Positions 11,832 to 20,881 of a DNA stretch of 64,000 nt are shown piece by piece (position 1 is the stretch's first letter; each line of letters opens with the position of its first letter). The notes under the pieces were generated by a model. That model ran no database searches. It was not told the DNA's origin and saw only the letters and a program-made list of their open reading frames with translations. The position numbers and the translations under genes were made by a program. The DNA lies in contig NZ_CP090836.1 in the NCBI RefSeq assembly GCF_021491915.1, positions 1-64,000 of the forward strand, read 5' to 3'. The stretch is from Paracoccus everestensis. GTDB lineage: Bacteria; Pseudomonadota; Alphaproteobacteria; Rhodobacterales; Rhodobacteraceae.

Positions 11832-12829
11832 TCCGGCTCGTCCTCGTATCCGACCAGCCGCAACGGACGGGCGGGGATGCCCTGGAGTTCGCACCACCGC
11901 ATCAGCCCGTCCTCGGTCCCGTGGGTGATCCAGACTTCCTGGGGACCAAGTTCCGCGATGGTCTGCGTGACCTGCGGCCAGTCCACATGGTCGCTGATGA
12001 CCAGCGGCAGTTCCACCCCGCGCTGCCGCGCCCGTGCCCGCACCGCCATCCAGCCGGATGCAAAGCCGATCACGGGATCGCGGAACCGCTGCACCCAGGC
12101 GGATGCAAAGGCAGAGGGCGGCGCGATCACCAGTTGCGCATCGACCTGTTTCGCGGTCGCGGGCACCAGCGGGCCAAGGTCGATCCCCTGTTCCACATGG
12201 TAATCGCACAACCGTTGCAGCGCGCCATGGATGGCGATGGGGCCGTCGATGCCTGCGGCGCGGGCCAGCATGATCAGCCGCTGCGCCTTGCCCAGGGCAT
12301 AGGCGCCGATCAGGTGATGGCGTTCGGGAAACTCGGCCATGCTGGCGGTCAGGCGGGTCATTTCGCCCGCCGGGTCCGGGTGCTTGAAGACCGGCAGGCC
12401 AAAGGTCGCCTCGGTCACGAAGATGTCGCAGGGGACGGGTTCATACGCCGCGCTGACCGGGTTCGGATGGCGGCAGTAGTCGCCCGACACCACGATCTTC
12501 GGACCCCGGTCGGGCTGCACGGCGATCTGTGCCGATCCCAGGATGTGGCCCGCCGGATGAAAGCTGACGGTGGTATCGCCAACGCGGATCGGACCATCCG
12601 CCGCCTGCCGCTGGCCCGCGAAATCGGCCCCATAGCGGATCGCCATGATCTCCAGCGTCTGGCGCGTGGCCATGACCGCGCCGTGGCCGGACCGGGCGTG
12701 ATCGCCATGGCCGTGGGTGATCAGCGCGCGGGGCACCGGGCGGATCGGGTCGATGAAGAAATCGCCGGGGGGACAGTAAAGCCCGGCCGGCGTGGGATGC
12801 AGGATCTGATCGGCGCGCATGGGATCCAA
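11828..12829 (-). CDS. Ligase-associated DNA exonuclease, MBL fold
   Basis: A 333-residue metallo-beta-lactamase-fold nuclease (TIGR04122 type), related to the SNM1/CPSF group. The metal motif HGHGDHARSGH is near residue 40. Other family blocks are FHPAGHILGSAQI and VVSGDY. It is the first gene of the exonuclease-ligase-helicase-phosphoesterase operon. In the studied family this protein is a 5'-to-3' DNA exonuclease, so the operon probably forms a DNA break or damage processing set. Confidence 0.9.
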   Translation of the reverse strand: MDPMRADQILHPTPAGLYCPPGDFFIDPIRPVPRALITHGHGDHARSGHGAVMATRQTLEIMAIRYGADFAGQRQAADGPIRVGDTTVSFHPAGHILGSAQIAVQPDRGPKIVVSGDYCRHPNPVSAAYEPVPCDIFVTEATFGLPVFKHPDPAGEMTRLTASMAEFPERHHLIGAYALGKAQRLIMLARAAGIDGPIAIHGALQRLCDYHVEQGIDLGPLVPATAKQVDAQLVIAPPSAFASAWVQRFRDPVIGFASGWMAVRARARQRGVELPLVISDHVDWPQVTQTIAELGPQEVWITHGTEDGLMRWCELQGIPARPLRLVGYEDEPE

Positions 12830-12884
12830 GATGGCAAGGATTTCATGGATTTCAACGCCGCCCCGATGGCCCCCGTTCCCGCCG

Positions 12885-13790
12885 TCAGGCCGGGGGCGGG
12901 CGGCGGGCCGGCACCGCCGCCGCCGGCGCCTTGGACAGTTGCACGGCCAGGATGCCTGCCATGATCACCCCCACGCCGATCACGTCGCCTGCGGCAAGCT
13001 GTTCGCCCAGCAAAAGCGCCCCGGTGGCGACCCCGAAAAAGGGCGTCAGGAAATGAAATGTCGCGGCCCGCACCGCCCCGATCCGGCCCACCAGCTTGAA
13101 CCAGACCCAGGTCGCGACCAGCCCCGGCACGATCACGGTGTAAAGAAAGGCCCAGACCAGCCGGGGATTGGGATCGACCTGCCAATCCTCCAGCAGGGGG
13201 GCAAGGATCCACAGGGTCGCCGATCCGACCAGCATTTGCAGGCTGACGATCATCATCACATTGCCGCCCGAGCTTGCCCCGCGCACCGTCAGCGTGGCAA
13301 CCGCCAGGGCCAGGGCCGCGGCAAAGCACATCGCGATGCCCAGCGGATCGCTGCCCCCGCCTTGCAGCCGCGCGCCCATGATGATCGCCACCCCGATCAA
13401 GCCCAGGGCCAGCCCCGCGATCCCCAAGGGGCGCAACCGTTCCCCCATCAGCATCCAGCCCAGCAGCGCCACGATCAGCGGCATGGTGGCCGCGATGATC
13501 GAGGCCAGCCCCGCCTCGATCCACTGCATGGCCGTCCAGTTCAGGCCCAGGTACAGCGCGTTCTGGCACAGGCCCAGGATCACCACCGCCCGCCATTGCA
13601 CCCGCGTCAGCGCCCGCCAGGTTTCGCCCATCATCAGGGCGATGACGAACGCCGCCGCCCCCGACAGGGCAAAGCGCAGGGCCAGGGCGAACAAGGGCGG
13701 CACCTCGGTCACGATCATCCGGGTCGAGGTGAAGGCCGAGGCCCACATCACCGCAAAGAACACCCCCATCCCGATCGCGCGAATGTCCAT
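12885..13790 (-). CDS. EamA/DMT-family transporter
   Basis: A 301-residue membrane protein with about ten hydrophobic segments and the duplicated EamA domain (motifs WASAFTSTR, ALRFALSG, LGLNWTAMQWIEAGLASIIAATMP). Transporters of this family usually export amino acids or other small metabolites; the substrate cannot be read from the sequence. I chose MDIRAIGMG at 13790 as the start. A 35-residue upstream extension is Pro/Arg-rich and does not look like a real N-terminus. The tail ends in an Ala/Pro/Arg-rich segment. Confidence 0.82.
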   Translation of the reverse strand: MDIRAIGMGVFFAVMWASAFTSTRMIVTEVPPLFALALRFALSGAAAFVIALMMGETWRALTRVQWRAVVILGLCQNALYLGLNWTAMQWIEAGLASIIAATMPLIVALLGWMLMGERLRPLGIAGLALGLIGVAIIMGARLQGGGSDPLGIAMCFAAALALAVATLTVRGASSGGNVMMIVSLQMLVGSATLWILAPLLEDWQVDPNPRLVWAFLYTVIVPGLVATWVWFKLVGRIGAVRAATFHFLTPFFGVATGALLLGEQLAAGDVIGVGVIMAGILAVQLSKAPAAAVPARRPPPA

Positions 13791-13912
13791 GCGGAAAGCC
13801 CCGTTTGCAGATGATGCAGGAACGGCTAGCAGCATGGCCGGGCAGCGGGAAGGCCAAAATGGAAAAGGCCGCGCCCATCGGCACGGCCCCGTCATCCGGC
13901 AAAGCGGAAGGA

Positions 13913-14212
13913 TCAGCTGTTGACGCTGTCCTTCAGCGACTTGGCGACCGTCACCTTGACCTGCTTGTCGGCGGGCTTGGTCATCATTTCCTGGGTCTGC
14001 GGGTTGCGGACCTGGCGTTCCGGGCGGGCGCGGCAGGCGATCTTGCCGATGCCGGGGATCGTGACCGAACCGCCGGCGGCGACTTCACGCGACACAACGG
14101 CGGCGATCGCGTCCAGGGCGGCCGTGGCCGATTTCTTATCCGAACCCATTTCCTCGGCCAGGGTGGCGACGAGTTGGGTCTTGGTCATCGGTTTCGCGGA
14201 TGGCGTTGCCAT
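13913..14212 (-). CDS. HU family DNA-binding protein
   Basis: A 99-residue histone-like protein. It has the typical HU core: a helical N-terminal half (MTKTQLVATLAEEMGSDKKS), the turn VTIPGIGKI, and the DNA-contacting arm RARPERQVRNPQTQEMM, followed by the C-terminal helix. It bends and compacts DNA. A nine-residue tail precedes the usual HU start. It is separate from neighbouring genes, with 149 bases upstream for its own promoter. Confidence 0.93.
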   Translation of the reverse strand: MATPSAKPMTKTQLVATLAEEMGSDKKSATAALDAIAAVVSREVAAGGSVTIPGIGKIACRARPERQVRNPQTQEMMTKPADKQVKVTVAKSLKDSVNS

Positions 14213-14361
14213 GGATCTGTCTCCTCTTGCCCTGTTCTGCGGGGCCTGCGAATAGCGCCGTTTGCGGCATATCGCCTGCTACACACGGTTTTGCCCAACA
14301 GATCAAGCGTTTTTCGCCACTTCTTGCAAAAGCGGGCACCGTCCGGCCGGTTGACGCAGGG

Positions 14362-15840
14362 TCAAAGGAACGCCGTTTCGTTGAAGGACCGCAATTTGCG
14401 CGAATGGATCCGCTCGAGCGGCATCTCTCGCAGCTTTTCCATGGCCCGGATGCCGATCAGCAGGTGATTGGCGACCTGGGTCCGATAGAAATCGGTGGCC
14501 ATCCCCGGCAGCTTCAATTCGCCATGCAGCGGCTTGTCGCTGACACAGAGCAGCGTGCCGTAAGGCACCCGGAACCGGAAGCCGTTCGCGGCGATCGTGG
14601 CGCTTTCCATGTCAAGCGCCACCGCCCGTGCCAGCGACAGCCGGTGGATCGGCGTATCGCGCAGTTCCCAGTTGCGGTTGTCGATGGTGGCGACCGTGCC
14701 GGTGCGCATGATGCGCTTCAGCTCGTATCCTTCCAGTTGCGTGACCTCGGCCACGGCTTCCTGCAAGGCCACCTGCACCTCGGACAGGGTCGGCAGCGGG
14801 ATCCAGACAGGCAGGTCAGCGTCCAGGACGTGGTCTTCACGCAGATAGGCATGGGCCAGGACGAAATCGCCCAGCCGCTGGCTGTTGCGCAGGCCCGCGC
14901 AATGGCCGACCATCAGCCAGGCATGGGGACGCAGGACCGCGATATGGTCGGTCGCGGTCTTGGCGTTCGACGGGCCGACGCCGATATTGACCAGCGTGAT
15001 TCCCTGCCCGTTTGGGCGCTTGAGATGATAGGCGGGCATCTGCGGCATCTTTGTCAGCGCCGCCAGGGGCGCGCCGGCGTCGTCGATCACCTGGTTTCCC
15101 GGTGCGACAAAGCTGTCATAGCCAAGCGATGCGTCGCACAGGACGCGGCGGGCATAGGCCTCGAATTCGTCAACATAGAACTGATAGTTGGTGAACAGGA
15201 TGAAGTTCTGGAAATGCTCGGCCGCCGTCGCGGTGTAATGCTGCAGCCGCGCCAGGGAATAATCGATGCGCTGCGCCGTGAAGGCCGCCAGATGCAGCGA
15301 CCCGTCCGGCATCGGCCCTGCCACGCCGTTCACGATGTCGTCGTTCATGGTGTTCAGGTCCGGCACGTCGAAAATGTCGCGCAAGCTGAAATCCAGCACC
15401 CCTTCCTGGGGCACCGCCAGGTCGCTTTGGGCGGCGACGGCGAAATGGACTGGCATAGGCGTGTCGCTGACACCCACCGTGACGGGCACGCCGTGGTTGC
15501 GGATCAGGAGGCCTATCTGTTCGCGCAGGTAATTGCCGAACAGGTCGGGCCGGGTGACTGTCGCGGAATAGCTGCCGGGGGCGACCACATGGCCAAAGGA
15601 CAGGCGCGAATCGACCGAAGGATGAGTCGGCACGGTCAGGCGCAATTCGGGATAATAGGCGCGATACCGGGCGGCGGGCTTGTCGCCCTCCAATGCCTTG
15701 GTGAAGCGGTCCAGCAGAAAGCCCGTCGATTGCGCATAAAGATCCTGCAATTGCGCGACGGCGGCACCGGCATCGGTAAATTGCCGGCGGCCCGGCGCCT
15801 CGGGGCTTTCGACCGGCAGGTAACGGGAATCCGTGTCCAT
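14362..15840 (-). CDS. amn: AMP nucleosidase
   Basis: A 492-residue protein of the Amn family, which cleaves AMP to adenine and ribose 5-phosphate. The N-terminal AMN domain (about residues 1-190; RYRAYYPELRLTVPTHPSVD) is followed by a nucleoside-phosphorylase-type domain with TLVNIGVGPSNAKTATDH and VALDMESATIAANGFRFRVP, the latter carrying the purine-site MESAT motif. The length is usual. It is convergent with nothing and stands 3' of HU on the same strand, read before it. Confidence 0.92.
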   Translation of the reverse strand: MDTDSRYLPVESPEAPGRRQFTDAGAAVAQLQDLYAQSTGFLLDRFTKALEGDKPAARYRAYYPELRLTVPTHPSVDSRLSFGHVVAPGSYSATVTRPDLFGNYLREQIGLLIRNHGVPVTVGVSDTPMPVHFAVAAQSDLAVPQEGVLDFSLRDIFDVPDLNTMNDDIVNGVAGPMPDGSLHLAAFTAQRIDYSLARLQHYTATAAEHFQNFILFTNYQFYVDEFEAYARRVLCDASLGYDSFVAPGNQVIDDAGAPLAALTKMPQMPAYHLKRPNGQGITLVNIGVGPSNAKTATDHIAVLRPHAWLMVGHCAGLRNSQRLGDFVLAHAYLREDHVLDADLPVWIPLPTLSEVQVALQEAVAEVTQLEGYELKRIMRTGTVATIDNRNWELRDTPIHRLSLARAVALDMESATIAANGFRFRVPYGTLLCVSDKPLHGELKLPGMATDFYRTQVANHLLIGIRAMEKLREMPLERIHSRKLRSFNETAFL

Positions 15841-15932
15841 TCTTGTTATCCTTCTTTCCCCTGACCCTGCCAGCGGGACCGGGCGCAGGCAAGCGTCTGG
15901 CGCCGGGGAACGCGTGCCGTTACGGTGTCGTC

Positions 15933-16838
15933 ATGAAGATGCTTGTTTTCGGTCACGGCTACTGCGCGGGCTTCCTGACGCAACTTTTGCGCGCACGGCG
16001 CTGGCAGGTTCTGGGCACCACGCGCGGCGATCCCGACCGGGTGGCCCAGGCGGGCGCGGTGCCCCTGATCTGGCCCGGCGAGGATGCGCGCCTGCGCGAG
16101 GAGATCGCCACGGCGGATGCGATCCTGGTATCCGCCGCGCCCGGCCCGGAAGGCGATCCGGTTCTGGCCGCCTTTCACGACGATCTGGTGGGCGCCAAGC
16201 CCCGCTGGCTGGGCTATCTGTCCACGACCGGGGTTTACGGCGACCGGAACGGCGGTTGGGTGGACGAGGACAGCCCCCTGGACGCCACCAGCCCTCGCGG
16301 CCAGGCCCGCATCCGGGCCGAGGGGGACTGGCAGACCCTGGCGGATCGTGCGGGGCTGCCGCTGCACATCTTCCGGCTGGCCGGGATCTATGGTCCCGGG
16401 CGCGGGCCGTTCGAAAAGGTGCGCAATGGCACCGCCCGGCGGATCATCAAGCCGGGCCAGGTCTTTTCCCGCATCCATGCCGAAGACATCGCCCAGGTGC
16501 TGCTGGCATCGCTGGACCGGCCCGCGCCCGGCACCGCCTATAACCTTTGCGACGATGACCCTGCGCCCCCGCAGGATGTACTGGCCCATGCCGCCGAACT
16601 GCTGGGCCTGCCGCCCCCGCCCCAGGTGGCGTTCGAGGATGCCCAGATGACGCCCATGGCGCGGTCGTTCTATGCCGACAGCAAGCGGGTATCAAACCGG
16701 CGGATCAAGGAGGATCTGGGGATCGTCCTGCGTCATCCCGATTACCGCAGCGGGTTGGCCGCGATCCTGGCAGGTAACGACGCTTCGCCGCATGGACTTC
16801 GCCCCGCGCTCGTGCATGATCGCGGCGATGGAACTTGA
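15933..16838 (+). CDS. NAD-dependent epimerase-like SDR protein
   Basis: A 301-residue extended-SDR-type protein with an N-terminal nucleotide-binding segment (MLVFGHGYCAGFL). It has no classical TGxxGxxG, but GHGYCAG stands in its place. LSTTGVYGDRNGGWVDE matches the catalytic-loop region of YeeZ/epimerase-like proteins, and FRLAGIYGPGRGPF is the substrate-side block. The longer open frame from 15843 adds 30 residues that run into the upstream leader. The substrate is unknown. Its end overlaps the following hydroxylase gene by 11 bases. Confidence 0.75.
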   Translation: MKMLVFGHGYCAGFLTQLLRARRWQVLGTTRGDPDRVAQAGAVPLIWPGEDARLREEIATADAILVSAAPGPEGDPVLAAFHDDLVGAKPRWLGYLSTTGVYGDRNGGWVDEDSPLDATSPRGQARIRAEGDWQTLADRAGLPLHIFRLAGIYGPGRGPFEKVRNGTARRIIKPGQVFSRIHAEDIAQVLLASLDRPAPGTAYNLCDDDPAPPQDVLAHAAELLGLPPPPQVAFEDAQMTPMARSFYADSKRVSNRRIKEDLGIVLRHPDYRSGLAAILAGNDASPHGLRPALVHDRGDGT

Positions 16839-18051
16839 TGCCGATATCCTGATCGCCGGAGGCGGGCTGAACGGCCCCACCCTGGCGCTTGCCCTGGCCC
16901 AGGCGGGGCTGCGCGTGATCGTGGTCGATTCCCGTCCAGCCGATGCGCGGGCGGGCGACAACTTCGACGGGCGGGCCTATGCGCTTGCCGTGTCCTCTCA
17001 GCGGTTGCTGAAGGCGCTTGGGTTGTGGGCGGGGCTGACAGGCGACAGCCAGCCGATAGGCCAGGTCAAAGCGTCCCAAGGCCGCCCCGGCGAAGGGGCC
17101 TTGCCCTTTTTCCTGCATTTCGACAGCGCCGAGATCGAGGAAGGCCCGGTCGGCTTTATGCTGGAGGACCGGTTCCTGTATCGCGCGCTGCTGGCGGCGA
17201 TGCGGGACCGGGTGCAGAATCTGCCGGGGCTTTCGGTCGTGGACCAGCAGACCACGTCAGGCGGGATCCAGGCCACGCTGTCGGATGGCCGCAGCTTGCG
17301 CGCCCGGCTGCTGGTGGGCGCGGATGGGCGTGGATCCGGGGTGGCCGCCCGCGCCGGGATTCGGCGGCAAGGCTGGGATTACGGCCAGACCGCCCTGGTG
17401 GCGGCCATCGCGCATGACCACCCCCATCACGGCATCGCGCAACAGTATTTCATGGAAACCGGGCCGCTGGCGATCCTGCCCCTGCCCGGCAACCGCAGCA
17501 GCGTCGTCTGGTCGGAAACCCATGACAACGCCCGCGCCATCGCCGCCCTGCCCGATGATGCCTTCCTGGACGTGCTGCGCCCGCGCTTTGGCGATTACCT
17601 GGGCAACATTTCCCTGGCAGGTGCGCGCTTCACCTATCCGTTGAGCCTGTCGCTGGCCGATCGCTATGTCGCGGACCGGGTGGCCCTGGTGGGCGACGCG
17701 GCGCATGGCGTGCATCCCATCGCGGGCCAGGGGCTGAACCTGGGGCTGCGCGACGTGGCGGCGCTTGCGGAGGTTCTGGTCGATGCGTCGCGCCGGGGCG
17801 AGGATATCGGGTCGGATCTGGTCCTGGAACGATACCAGGGCTGGCGGCGGTTCGATGCCACCAGCCTGGCGCTTGGCATGGACGGGGTGAACCGGCTGTT
17901 TGGCAGCAGCAATCCGGTCCTGTCCGCCGCGCGCGGCATCGGCATGGGACTGGTCAGCGCGATTCCCGCCCTGCGGCGCGGCTTCATGCGGCAGGCAGCA
18001 GGGCTGTCGGTCGATCCGATGCCGCGGCTGCTTCTGGGGCAGGCTTTGTAG
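16828..18051 (+). CDS. UbiH/COQ6-family FAD monooxygenase (ubiquinone biosynthesis type)
   Basis: A 407-residue flavin hydroxylase. The dinucleotide-binding motif is ILIAGGGLNGPTLALALAQAG at the N-terminus. The middle DG motif is LLVGADGRGSGVAARAG, and the FAD-ribityl motif is VALVGDAAHGVHPIAGQGLNLGLRD. Members hydroxylate the quinone ring during ubiquinone synthesis; which ring position (UbiH, UbiF or UbiL) cannot be decided here. The start at 16828 is chosen by the FAD motif. The frame extends upstream only through the end of the epimerase gene. Confidence 0.88.
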   Translation: MELDADILIAGGGLNGPTLALALAQAGLRVIVVDSRPADARAGDNFDGRAYALAVSSQRLLKALGLWAGLTGDSQPIGQVKASQGRPGEGALPFFLHFDSAEIEEGPVGFMLEDRFLYRALLAAMRDRVQNLPGLSVVDQQTTSGGIQATLSDGRSLRARLLVGADGRGSGVAARAGIRRQGWDYGQTALVAAIAHDHPHHGIAQQYFMETGPLAILPLPGNRSSVVWSETHDNARAIAALPDDAFLDVLRPRFGDYLGNISLAGARFTYPLSLSLADRYVADRVALVGDAAHGVHPIAGQGLNLGLRDVAALAEVLVDASRRGEDIGSDLVLERYQGWRRFDATSLALGMDGVNRLFGSSNPVLSAARGIGMGLVSAIPALRRGFMRQAAGLSVDPMPRLLLGQAL

Positions 18052-18110
18052 GGGGGCTGCCGCCCCCGTCCCTGCGGGACTCCCCCGCGGATATTTGAAC
18101 AAGATGAAAA
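18052..18110. repeat. Intergenic double-hairpin element with conserved-looking tail
   Basis: Immediately after the UbiH-type stop codon there is a GGGGGC-TGCC-GCCCCC hairpin (18052-18067), then a GTCCC-TGC-GGGAC hairpin (18068-18080). A C-rich stretch and the tail ATATTTGAACAAGATGAAAA follow. From memory, elements of this shape recur between genes in Rhodobacteraceae genomes. Only one copy was noticed in this window. It probably also ends transcription of the hydroxylase gene and separates it from the convergent udgX. Confidence 0.6.
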
Positions 18111-18116
18111 GCCCGC

Positions 18117-19526
18117 TTAGGCGGCCATCATCTTGGCAGCTTGCGTCAGGTCGGCCGCGAACTGGTGGCGCGCTTCCTCGGCCCGGGTTGGATCCAGCCG
18201 CAGGATAAGGCTGGGATGCCAGGTCAGCAGGACCGGGCCGCCGTCCAGCGTGGTTTCCACCATGCCGCGCCGAGGGGTCAGGGGGCGGTTGTCGCCCGTC
18301 AAGGCAAAAGCCGCCGTGGCACCCATCGCCAGCGTCAGCTTCGGCTGGACAAGGCGGCGTTCCAAATCCAGCCACCAGCGACACTGCTTGACCTCGGTGG
18401 CATTGGGGGTCTGGTGGATGCGGCGCTTGCCGCGGGGGGTGAACTTGAAATGCTTCACCGCATTGGTCATCCAGACACGGGCCGGGTCCAGTCCCGCCTG
18501 ATCCATGACCCGGTGCAGCAACTGCCCGGCGGGACCGACAAAGGGGCGGCCTTGCAGATCTTCCTGATCGCCCGGCGCCTCGCCCACGATCATCAGGGGC
18601 GCTGCGGGATCACCCTTGCCCCAGACGGTCTGGGTTGCGGCATGGCACAGGTCGCAGCGGGTGCAGCGGCTGGCCTGCCCTGCGGCAGTGTCCAGATCTT
18701 GGGGCGGGGCCTCGTCCGGGGCCTGCCGGATCCGTGCCGTGACCTTGGCGGCAAAGCCGGGCGCGGTGCTGGCGCCGGCGTCGCGCATGGCCTGCACCCG
18801 GCGGGGCGCGTCCGCCAGCATCTGCGCGATCAGCCCGGTTTCCGGCAGGTTCTTCCAGTATTTCACCGGCATTTCCGACCGCATGGCATTGGTCTTGATC
18901 CGCGCCGGGTTGAAGATGTTGGCGAAATAAGTTTGCCACAATTCATGGCTGGCATCGGGGGGCAGGTTGGGACGCGGCGCGGGCGGTTCAAATCGCAGAC
19001 TGCCGTCAAAGCGGGCCGTGCCTTCGGGCGTGGCGATCAGCCAGTCCATGTCGGCGAAGCGTTTCGCAAAGAACGGCGACGCGGCTTCCAGAATGGGATG
19101 CTCGGGTTCGAACCAGGCGCCAAACCGGCGGCGCGGGCCGTCGCCCGGCATTTCATTGAAACGGACAAAGGCGTGCATCTTGTGGATGTCGCGGCGCACG
19201 GATTTCGCCATGCGACCCAGCCGGTCTGTCAGGGGGTCGGCAGGATTGGCGATGAAACCCCGGTCATCCTGCAGCCGGATCAGCGCGGCATACAGCAAGG
19301 CCCAGCGTTCCGGGTCGGAATGGCTGGCCACGGTCCCGGCCAGATTGAGAAAATCCCTGGTCGCCACCACCGGGTGCAAGCCGGGGGGCGGGACAGGATC
19401 GGCGCCGAACAACCCGGTATCGCCCCAGATCACCTGGTCAGGCGCCACGCGGCTGCTGGCAAGCTGGCGAGCCGTGTCGCGCCAGGCCTCGAAACGTCCG
19501 AAATGGGGCAGATCGACGCCGATCAC
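18117..19526 (-). CDS. UdgX-family uracil-DNA glycosylase with N-terminal DUF4130 domain
   Basis: A 469-residue two-domain protein. The N-terminal half (about residues 1-250) is a DUF4130-type domain. The C-terminal half is a family-4-like uracil-DNA glycosylase with GEAPGDQEDLQGRPFVGPAG and the UdgX-specific loop PRGKRRIHQTP. In mycobacterial UdgX the His of the KRRIH loop forms a covalent bond to uracil-containing DNA. The C-terminal active-site block TWHPSLILR is present. Cys residues near SRCTRCDLCHAAT can hold the Fe-S cluster. The start overlaps the stop of the radical-SAM gene as ATGA. Confidence 0.9.
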   Translation of the reverse strand: MIGVDLPHFGRFEAWRDTARQLASSRVAPDQVIWGDTGLFGADPVPPPGLHPVVATRDFLNLAGTVASHSDPERWALLYAALIRLQDDRGFIANPADPLTDRLGRMAKSVRRDIHKMHAFVRFNEMPGDGPRRRFGAWFEPEHPILEAASPFFAKRFADMDWLIATPEGTARFDGSLRFEPPAPRPNLPPDASHELWQTYFANIFNPARIKTNAMRSEMPVKYWKNLPETGLIAQMLADAPRRVQAMRDAGASTAPGFAAKVTARIRQAPDEAPPQDLDTAAGQASRCTRCDLCHAATQTVWGKGDPAAPLMIVGEAPGDQEDLQGRPFVGPAGQLLHRVMDQAGLDPARVWMTNAVKHFKFTPRGKRRIHQTPNATEVKQCRWWLDLERRLVQPKLTLAMGATAAFALTGDNRPLTPRRGMVETTLDGGPVLLTWHPSLILRLDPTRAEEARHQFAADLTQAAKMMAA

Positions 19527-20755
19527 AGCAATTGCAGCTGCTCGGCCTTGGGCGCGAATCGCGCGCGCAGGCGGTCGCTGTCGGTCAGCGCGCCCGGATG
19601 CCAGTCGGGCAGCGTCACAAAAGCGCGCGCCTTCGACATGATCGCCCCCATGCGCAGCAGATCGCCATAGCGCACCGGCCCGTTGCGCCGCGCGGCCAGG
19701 ATCCGGGTCACCGTCTTGGTGCCGAAGCCCGGGACGCGCAGCAGCATTTCCTTGGTCGCGGTCGCCACATCGACAGGAAACTGCGCCCGATTCGACAAGG
19801 CCCAGGCCAGTTTCGGATCAATGGCCAGATCCAGGAAACCCGACGGGTGGGCCGCGCCGATCTCCTCGGCATCGAACCCGTAAAAGCGCATCAGCCAGTC
19901 GGCCTGATACAGCCGGTGTTCGCGCATCAAGGGCGGCTTGATCAGCGGCAGGGCGGCGGATGCGTCGGGAATCGGGCTGAAGGCCGAATAATAAACCCGC
20001 TTCAGGTCATAGCCGGAATACAGGTTGGCCGAGGTCGCCAGGATGTCCCGGTCCGTCGCCGCATCTGCGCCGACGATCATCTGCGTGGACTGGCCTGCCG
20101 GGGCGAAACGCGGCGGGCGCTTGCCGGTATGGGTCTTTTCCTTGGCGGCTTCCCGGGACAGGCGCACGTCGGCCATGGCGGCGCGGATCGTTTCGGGGCG
20201 CTTTTCGGGGGCCAGTTCCCGGATGCTGGCATCCTGGGGCAGTTCGATGTTGACCGACAGGCGGTCGGCATACAGACCCGCCTCGGCCACCAGGGCGGGG
20301 GATGCATCGGGAATGGTCTTGAGGTGGATGTAACCCTTAAAGCCATGTTCGACGCGCAAGGTCCGGGCGATGCGAACCATCTGGCTCATCGTCTCATCGG
20401 GGCTGCGGATGATGCCAGACGACAGGAACAGCCCCTCGATCATGTTGCGGCGATAGAATTCCAGCGTCAGCGTCACGACCTCCTCGGGCGTGAAGCGGGC
20501 GCGTTCGACATTGCTGCTGACGCGGTTGATGCAATAGGCGCAATCATAGATGCAGAAGTTCGTCATCAGGATCTTCAGCAGGCTGATGCAGCGCCCGTCC
20601 GGCGTATAGGCATGGCAGATGCCCATGCCCCCCGACGATCCCAGGCCGCCATCCCGGGAATCGCGCCGCGTCGTGCCGCTGCTGGCGCAGGAGGCGTCGT
20701 ATTTTGCCGCGTCCGACAGGATCGCCAGCTTCTGCTGAAGGGTGCGTTGTGCCAT
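19523..20755 (-). CDS. Putative DNA modification/repair radical SAM protein (UDG-linked)
   Basis: A 410-residue radical SAM enzyme of the type linked to UdgX (TIGR03916). The cluster-binding motif CIYDCAYCINR is C-x3-C-x2-C. The C-terminal part has a helix-hairpin-helix DNA-binding motif (MLLRVPGFGTKTVTRILAARR). This suggests a radical reaction on DNA or nucleotides, but the reaction is unknown. The start MAQRTLQQKL at 20755 is chosen because the upstream extension is divergent-promoter sequence. It is co-transcribed with udgX. Confidence 0.88.
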   Translation of the reverse strand: MAQRTLQQKLAILSDAAKYDASCASSGTTRRDSRDGGLGSSGGMGICHAYTPDGRCISLLKILMTNFCIYDCAYCINRVSSNVERARFTPEEVVTLTLEFYRRNMIEGLFLSSGIIRSPDETMSQMVRIARTLRVEHGFKGYIHLKTIPDASPALVAEAGLYADRLSVNIELPQDASIRELAPEKRPETIRAAMADVRLSREAAKEKTHTGKRPPRFAPAGQSTQMIVGADAATDRDILATSANLYSGYDLKRVYYSAFSPIPDASAALPLIKPPLMREHRLYQADWLMRFYGFDAEEIGAAHPSGFLDLAIDPKLAWALSNRAQFPVDVATATKEMLLRVPGFGTKTVTRILAARRNGPVRYGDLLRMGAIMSKARAFVTLPDWHPGALTDSDRLRARFAPKAEQLQLL

Positions 20756-20881
20756 TCGTGGAATATATGTTCCCGATGCGTTCCATTCAACGGCCTGTGG
20801 GCCGGAACCCTCACAACGATGCGAGCGTTCGCCGCCCGTGCCATCCGCCAGACGTGATGTGCATCCGGTTTTGGAAAGGAT

